A stretch of 9,678 bases of DNA, from contig JBKJTP010000231.1 in the NCBI GenBank assembly GCA_046590195.1, positions 1-9,678 of the forward strand. The letters are read 5' to 3'. Positions 6,316-9,678 of the stretch are shown piece by piece (positions within the stretch are counted from its first letter, which is position 1; each line of letters begins with the position of its first letter). Position numbers and translations under genes: made by a program. Below the pieces are notes generated by a model, which was not told the origin of the DNA, searched no databases, and was given only the letters and a program-made list of their open reading frames with translations. The stretch comes from JBKJTP01 sp046590195. GTDB lineage: Bacteria; Bacteroidota; Ignavibacteria; Palsa-1295.

Positions 6316-7317
6316 ATGCAGAACAAACGTACACTTACCGGCATCAAGCCGACAGGGGCGCCACACATTGGCAATTATGTCGGTGCGATCAAACCCGCGC
6401 TGAAGCTGGCCGAGCAATCGAGCCAGTCGTTCTACTTCATTGCTGACTACCATGCACTGACCTCCGAGCACAATGCGGATGATATGCGCCGTCAGACGAT
6501 CGAAGTAGCAGCTACGTGGCTGGCATGTGGACTAGATCCGGAGAAAGTTTGCATCTATAAGCAATCCGACATCTCCGAGATCTTCGAGCTGAACTGGATC
6601 CTCGCGTGCTTTACGCCAAAGGGGCTGATGAATCGTGCGCATTCATATAAAGCTGGCGTTGCTCGCAATGAAGAAACAGGGGAGACCGATCGCGATTCAG
6701 GTATCAACATGGGATTGTATAATTATCCTGTGCTGATGTCTGCTGATATTCTCCTATTCGATATTGATATTGTGCCGGTGGGTGAAGATCAGATCCAGCA
6801 CATCGAGATCGCAAGAGATATCGCTGGACGACTCAATCACAACTACGGCAAGGAAGTATTGAAGCAACCTAACTACTTCGTGCAGAGCCCGGTCTCCGTC
6901 ATTGGTCTTGATGGCCGAAAGATGTCGAAGAGCTATGGCAACTCGGTCTCAATCTTCGAAGAACCGAAGGCACTGCGCAAGCAGATCATGCGCTTCGTCA
7001 CCGATTCATCTTCGCCTGAAGAACCGAAGAACCCTGAAGGCAACGGACTCTTCGCGCTCTACAAAGAATTCGCAAGTGAAGAGCAATTGCGTGAAATGGA
7101 TCGATTGTTCCGAACAGGAACAGGCTGGGGCAACGTGAAGCAGTTGCTTTATGAGGCTGTCGAAGCAACCGTAGCTGAGCCTCGAGAGCGCTATAAGGAG
7201 CTCATCGCGAAGCCAGAGCAGGTCAACGACATTCTCGCGACAGGCGCAGCTCGCGCAAGAGCGATCGGCAAAAGCGTGCTCGAACGAGTGCGAGATGCAG
7301 TAGGAATTACGATATAA
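6316..7317 (+). CDS. trpS: Tryptophan--tRNA ligase (TrpS)
   Basis: TrpS is the cytoplasmic class Ic synthetase that activates tryptophan with ATP and loads tRNA-Trp. From ATG 6316 the protein is 333 residues, the usual bacterial length. It shows LTGIKPTGAPHIGNYVGAI at the N-terminus with the HIGH-type motif HIGN (17-20), and FYFIADYHALT after it. The tryptophan-pocket region contains MGLYNYPVLMSADILLFD, then VPVGEDQIQHIE, and the KMSKS loop is GRKMSKSYGN (202-206). The frame stays open to TTG 6298, but ATG 6316 puts the family's start (QNKRTLTGIKPTG) at the N-terminus and is preferred. It follows the Tat-exported aminotransferase by 36 bases, so read-through is possible, and is followed after one base by a strong intrinsic terminator. 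Identity is certain. Confidence 0.97.
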   Translation: MQNKRTLTGIKPTGAPHIGNYVGAIKPALKLAEQSSQSFYFIADYHALTSEHNADDMRRQTIEVAATWLACGLDPEKVCIYKQSDISEIFELNWILACFTPKGLMNRAHSYKAGVARNEETGETDRDSGINMGLYNYPVLMSADILLFDIDIVPVGEDQIQHIEIARDIAGRLNHNYGKEVLKQPNYFVQSPVSVIGLDGRKMSKSYGNSVSIFEEPKALRKQIMRFVTDSSSPEEPKNPEGNGLFALYKEFASEEQLREMDRLFRTGTGWGNVKQLLYEAVEATVAEPRERYKELIAKPEQVNDILATGAARARAIGKSVLERVRDAVGITI

Positions 7318-7318
7318 C

Positions 7319-7349
7319 AAAAAAAGGCCGGATCGCTCCGGCCTTTTTT
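7319..7349. terminator. Bidirectional intrinsic terminator between trpS and the converging gene
   Basis: An A run (7319-7325) leads into GGCCGGA (7326-7332), a TCGC loop (7333-7336), TCCGGCC (7337-7343) and six T (7344-7349). The 7-bp GC-rich stem, extended by A-T pairs, has a T tract on both strands. It therefore can stop transcription from trpS on the plus strand and from the 7403-8485 gene on the minus strand. Confidence 0.95.
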
Positions 7350-7356
7350 GCATTCC

Positions 7357-7388
7357 AATTCTTAATTCTTAATTCTTCATTTTTAATT
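7357..7388. repeat. AT-rich short-period intergenic repeat, copy 3
   Basis: Immediately after the terminator, AATTCTTAATTCTTAATTC is followed by TTCATTTTTAATT. It shows three AATTCTT units with the same AATTCTTCATT ending as copy 2 (2053-2086) and the inverted theme of copy 1 (1171-1210). It lies in the gap between two converging genes. Confidence 0.75.
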
Positions 7389-7403
7389 ACGCGCGCAGCG
7401 CGT
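7389..7403. other. GC-rich hairpin at the 3' end of the minus-strand gene
   Basis: ACGCGC (7389-7394) and GCGCGT (7398-7403) pair around GCA, overlapping the last base of the minus-strand stop codon. In the minus direction it is followed by AATTAAAAATG rather than a T run, so it is not a typical terminator by itself. It may stabilise the mRNA 3' end ahead of the true terminator at 7319-7349. Confidence 0.4.
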
Positions 7404-8485
7404 CAAATGCCGTAGCTGAAGATGCCGTGCAGGCCTTCGACGACGCGGTTCTGCTTCTCCGTCGGCATCCAGAATTCGGTGTGATGCACACCGCCGATGA
7501 ACTTGATCCCTTGAGAAAGCCTGAAGCCCAGGCCAACGGTGCCCGTGACGAGCGAACGCATATGCATCGTCGTCTCGACCTCACCATACACGAAGATGTC
7601 CTCCGGTGACGAGTGATACTTCATACGCATGAACGGCGCATCGACGAACGGCTCGTAGCGGCGGTTGCCCACGCGATAGTGTGCCTGACCAACGGTGAAC
7701 ATGAACATTCCATCGCCGTTAACATCTGTCGAGATGCCGCCCGAGTAGAACAGCATATGATGAGCGACGTGCATCGCTTGCGCTACCAGACCGAATGAGT
7801 TGCCTTCGAACCGGATCAGGTTGTTGTACTCAACGTTGATGCGGCCGTACTTGCCGGCTTCGTAATATCCGAGCACGCGATCTTCCATCTCAAGTGCGAG
7901 TCCCATCTCCATCTTGAGCCCCGTCATGTGATTAGCTCGATCAAGGATAAGGGTAGGCAAGGTTGCGAATGGTACATCTTTAAGGAAGCCGTTTGCGATC
8001 GCGTAACGCTCGACTGCCCGCGCACTGACTTCATCCGGAATGATCGGCGACATGACGTGCATGTCGCGAAGCGGCATCGATGCGTCGATCTCTCGTAGCT
8101 CCGTCGAGAGAGCACCTGCTTTGTCGGTGTATGTTACTTCCTTCGATCCATTGACGCTGATTGCAAGCGAGAGATCTTTAATGTCGACATAGAGTGGCGC
8201 AGCAGAGCCGAGTACAATATCGTATCGTCCATCGCGCACGTCTGCTTGCAGGCTTTCTTCGTGTACGAGTGCTCCATCCTGTGAATAGAGTCTTACGCGG
8301 AAAAGGTGCTGACCGTCCGGGACAGATTTGATCACGCCGATCACGCGCTCGCTCCGTAAGGAGCCGCGATACAGGAATTTCTTTTGTGGAGCGCTACTGC
8401 TTGGAGCGGTCGTCGCTTCCGCAGTTAGCGGAAGGAGCTGGACCGAGATCGCGAGCAGGACAATAGAGAGCAGGACCCTTGGCAT
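7403..8485 (-). CDS. Secreted, probable outer-membrane protein with N-terminal beta-sandwich-like domain
   Basis: The 360-residue protein starts best at ATG 8485, which opens a Sec signal peptide (MPRVLLSIVLLAISVQLLPL, then TAEATTAPSS). The frame continues up to ATG 8551, but that would put 22 residues in front of the signal. Residues about 60-120 (LFRVRLYSQDGALVHEESLQ, then VRDGRYDIVLGS at 83-94) resemble the small beta domain of secreted proteins with a pattern like RLYDxxG...E...V..G.Y.V.LG. The rest alternates short amphipathic strands and turns (for example VLGYYEAGKYGRINVEY, MFMFTVGQAHYRVGNRRYEP, TGTVGLGFRLSQGIKFIGG). Together with the terminal strand GLHGIFSYGI this suggests an outer-membrane beta-barrel. 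A DVNGDG segment (254-259) resembles a calcium-binding loop. No named family is recognised. It lies downstream of the T9SS cargo gene on the same strand, after a 256-base gap, and converges on trpS. Confidence 0.78.
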   Translation of the reverse strand: MPRVLLSIVLLAISVQLLPLTAEATTAPSSSAPQKKFLYRGSLRSERVIGVIKSVPDGQHLFRVRLYSQDGALVHEESLQADVRDGRYDIVLGSAAPLYVDIKDLSLAISVNGSKEVTYTDKAGALSTELREIDASMPLRDMHVMSPIIPDEVSARAVERYAIANGFLKDVPFATLPTLILDRANHMTGLKMEMGLALEMEDRVLGYYEAGKYGRINVEYNNLIRFEGNSFGLVAQAMHVAHHMLFYSGGISTDVNGDGMFMFTVGQAHYRVGNRRYEPFVDAPFMRMKYHSSPEDIFVYGEVETTMHMRSLVTGTVGLGFRLSQGIKFIGGVHHTEFWMPTEKQNRVVEGLHGIFSYGI

Positions 8486-8496
8486 GGGACGCAATA

Positions 8497-8504
8497 ATTT
8501 TATA
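8497..8504 (-). promoter_or_regulatory. Possible -10-like element upstream of the outer-membrane protein gene
   Basis: The minus strand reads TATAAAAT ending 11 bases before ATG 8485. If it is a -10 box, transcription would start very near the start codon. A TTTG lies 17 bases further upstream but at a spacing unlike the Bacteroidota -33/-7 promoter, so this remains a weak candidate. Confidence 0.25.
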
Positions 8505-8624
8505 CAGGAAGCTGCCTGGGGCAAACCTTTAAGGTAAGGCAGAAGACACATTAACTCGGCGGCACTTAGAAGAGACGAGAAAACTATGGGGAAGGTTCGG
8601 GATTGTTGGCTTAGCTATGCTCAC

Positions 8625-8680
8625 CGGACAGTAGTCCGTACTTCAGCTTTAAAATGAACCAGCCCCCGGATCGGAGGCTG
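8625..8680 (-). terminator. Two hairpins downstream of the T9SS cargo gene, possible weak terminator
   Basis: Read on the minus strand, first comes a hairpin with arms CAGCCTCC/GGGGGCTG (8660-8680, one mismatch, 5-base loop). It is followed by GGTTCATTTT, a modest T-rich tail. A second perfect 5-bp stem CGGAC/GTCCG with a four-base loop lies at 8625-8638. The first could end the 8742-9269 transcript; it is clearly weaker than the terminator at 7319-7349. A 12-base palindrome TCATCCGGATGA also sits at 8694-8705. Confidence 0.4.
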
Positions 8681-8741
8681 TTCTGACGTATTGTCATCCG
8701 GATGATAAAACATCCAAACTCCCGTCGATCATCACGAAGAA

Positions 8742-9269
8742 TTACTTCATCAGGACCATCTTCTTGCTCATACTGAAGCTACCAGCCTCAATACGGTAGA
8801 CGTAGGTACCCGATGGAAGATTCTCAGCAACGAAGTCAACTTCCCAATTACCAGCGTCCTTCCACTCTTCGTCGAGGATACGGGCTACTTCTTCACCAAG
8901 CAGGTTCATCACGCGAATGGTGACTTTCTGCCCGACTGGAAGTGAGAACCGGATCAACGTCGAGGGGTTGAACGGGTTAGGGTAGTTCTGCGCAAGCTCA
9001 TAACCGGCTGCCGAACCAGGAAGCGGCTTAACATCGCCAGTGCCTACAGGTACTGTGTACCAGAAGGCTTGATTGATGGTAAACTGCGTACCTGATGTCG
9101 GACCGATGACAGGCTGACCGATAGTGCCATTCAATTGAAAGCCACCACCAGATATAGGACCGCCACCAGAACCGATCACGCTCTTGGAGATCGTATAAAC
9201 CTGTGCGTCTGCCGAACCGGCGAACGCCAAGGTCATCAATCCCGCAAAAACCAGTGTGCGTAGTTTCAT
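8742..9269 (-). CDS. Small secreted protein with T9SS type A C-terminal sorting domain
   Basis: The 175-residue protein starts at ATG 9269 with a Sec signal (MKLRTLVFAGLMTLAFAGSA, cleavage near DAQ, residue 23). The mature N-terminal part is only about 55 residues. It is one unit of a known Gly-rich pattern, with SGGGF...LNGTIGQP (40-53) followed by SGTQFTINQAFWY (59-71), often seen in FCB-group secreted proteins. After a linker the C-terminal sorting domain begins at GYELAQNYPNPFNPSTLIRF (89-108). It continues through VTIRVMNLLGEEV and LPSGTYVYRIEAG, and ends SMSKKMVLMK. Such domains direct transport across the outer membrane by type IX secretion, then cleavage and usually attachment to the surface. 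Function beyond export is unknown. The protein is unusually small for a T9SS cargo, since most of it is sorting signal. AGGGA lies 9 bases before ATG (9279-9283), one of the few Shine-Dalgarno-like sites here. Confidence 0.9.
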   Translation of the reverse strand: MKLRTLVFAGLMTLAFAGSADAQVYTISKSVIGSGGGPISGGGFQLNGTIGQPVIGPTSGTQFTINQAFWYTVPVGTGDVKPLPGSAAGYELAQNYPNPFNPSTLIRFSLPVGQKVTIRVMNLLGEEVARILDEEWKDAGNWEVDFVAENLPSGTYVYRIEAGSFSMSKKMVLMK

Positions 9270-9278
9270 TGTGTATAT

Positions 9279-9294
9279 TCCCTTCGATTATATA
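9279..9294 (-). promoter_or_regulatory. Shine-Dalgarno-like site and overlapping -10-like box of the T9SS cargo gene
   Basis: On the minus strand TATATAAT (9287-9294) lies 17 bases before the ATG, and AGGGA (9279-9283) lies 9 bases before it. If TATAAT were the -10 box, the transcript would begin at about the AGGGA, so the two cannot easily work together. One of them is probably coincidental; the AGGGA has the more normal spacing. Confidence 0.35.
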
Positions 9295-9326
9295 GATCGT
9301 CGAGAGAGAGTTCGATTAAATATACA

Positions 9327-9368
9327 ACTATTCTCGGTAAAACCTTCCGGAATCCCGGAAAGAATAGT
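9327..9368. other. Nested inverted repeat upstream of the T9SS cargo gene
   Basis: ACTATTCT (9327-9334) pairs with AGAATAGT (9361-9368). Directly inside the right arm a second perfect stem TTCCGG/CCGGAA with an AATC loop occupies 9345-9360. The structure is about 60-100 bases upstream of the T9SS gene start. It could be an operator or a 5'-leader structure; the role is inferred only from position. Confidence 0.5.
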
Positions 9369-9527
9369 ATTGCTTTCTGATAATTCTAGTTAATGAGAGG
9401 CGTCTCTATGATGGTGCTTCGATCGGGGACGCAGTCTTACGACAGGTTGCCGGAATGAATAGGTGCCTTTTTGATGAATTCTGCTGAAATATGATGGTCA
9501 ACTGTTGACTTTATGTTCTAGATTGAT

Positions 9528-9678
9528 GTATATTGGTCATACATATCATAGGCACCTAGTCAAATCCCTCAATTTTCGGCAAAAACATGAACATCCCTAC
9601 ACATCCTCTCGCTGTTCATGTTTTTGCCGAAAATTGAGGGATTTGACTCGGTGCCTATGATATGTATGACCAATATAC
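9528..9678. repeat. Long near-perfect inverted repeat (66-bp arms, 19-base loop) at the window edge
   Basis: The left arm 9528-9593 begins GTATATTGGTCATACATATC and the right arm 9613-9678 ends GATATGTATGACCAATATAC. They are reverse complements over 66 positions with one mismatch, T9557 against C9649. The loop 9594-9612 is C-rich (TCCCTACACATCCTCTCGC). Transcribed from either strand it would form an exceptionally long RNA hairpin. No reading frame or transposase is nearby. The window ends on the last paired base, so the arms may extend further. Candidates are a non-autonomous palindromic mobile element, a hairpin RNA or terminator-like element, or a fold-back artefact at a contig end. The pairing is directly visible and certain; the nature is not. 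Confidence 0.97.

Larger units (their letters stand above)
9270..9527. other. Non-coding stretch between the T9SS gene and the long inverted repeat
   Basis: Together with the inverted repeat to its right, this makes 409 bases without a recognisable gene. I see no RNA gene or convincing short frame. It contains the nested dyad at 9327-9368, a perfect dyad GTCAAC-T-GTTGAC (9497-9509), and TAGGTGCCT (9460-9468). That last 9-mer recurs inverted in the left arm of the long repeat (9550-9558). Confidence 0.6.

Noticed and set aside
8486..8551. Upstream ATG (8551) start for the outer-membrane protein
   Set aside because: It would put 22 residues before an otherwise ideal signal peptide starting at ATG 8485.
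9528..9678. Integron attC site or ordinary intrinsic terminator
   Set aside because: The arms are too long and too perfect, no integrase or attC core sites are visible, and neither strand shows a T tract after the stem.

Overview
The window looks like a stretch, possibly a complete contig, from the chromosome of a bacterium of the Bacteroidota/Chlorobi (FCB) group, perhaps near Ignavibacteria or Kapabacteria. The main evidence is the gene at 8742-9269. It ends in a type IX secretion (T9SS) type A sorting domain with the signature NYPNPFNPST, which is typical of that group. Further hints are the scarcity of Shine-Dalgarno sequences, several likely TTG starts, and intergenic AATTCTT-type repeats. 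The placement is inference; no rRNA or other phylogenetic marker was compared.

Layout. On the minus strand, rsmI (1242-1955, 16S rRNA methyltransferase) lies upstream of a class V PLP-dependent aminotransferase / cysteine-desulfurase-like gene that runs off the left edge (1-1156). A 410-base divergent spacer (1956-2365) separates them from a plus-strand group of three uncharacterised envelope genes (2366-4894). These are a single-pass membrane protein with a probable degenerate NERD-like cytoplasmic domain, and two lipoproteins that appear to be paralogues. Each lipoprotein has a CxxC-bearing domain followed by an SH3-like C-terminus. Next on the plus strand come a second class V aminotransferase with a twin-arginine signal (5005-6279) and trpS (6316-7317). 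A strong symmetric terminator at 7319-7349 closes the plus-strand genes and can also serve the converging minus-strand genes. Those are a secreted probable outer-membrane protein (7403-8485) and, upstream of it, a small T9SS cargo protein (8742-9269).

The right end (9270-9678) has no recognisable gene. It ends in the most striking structure of the window: an inverted repeat with arms of at least 66 bases (9528-9593 and 9613-9678), one mismatch and a 19-base loop. The window stops exactly on the last paired base, so the true arm length is unknown and an assembly fold-back must be considered.

How the genes fit together. rsmI and trpS are translation housekeeping genes. The three-gene group at 2366-4894 is the best candidate for an undescribed envelope module, since its members share direction, small spacing and envelope targeting. 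The two genes at the right belong to the outer membrane/secreted fraction. Two unrelated-context class V PLP enzymes within one window, one cytoplasmic and one predicted to be exported, are notable but give no evidence of a common pathway.
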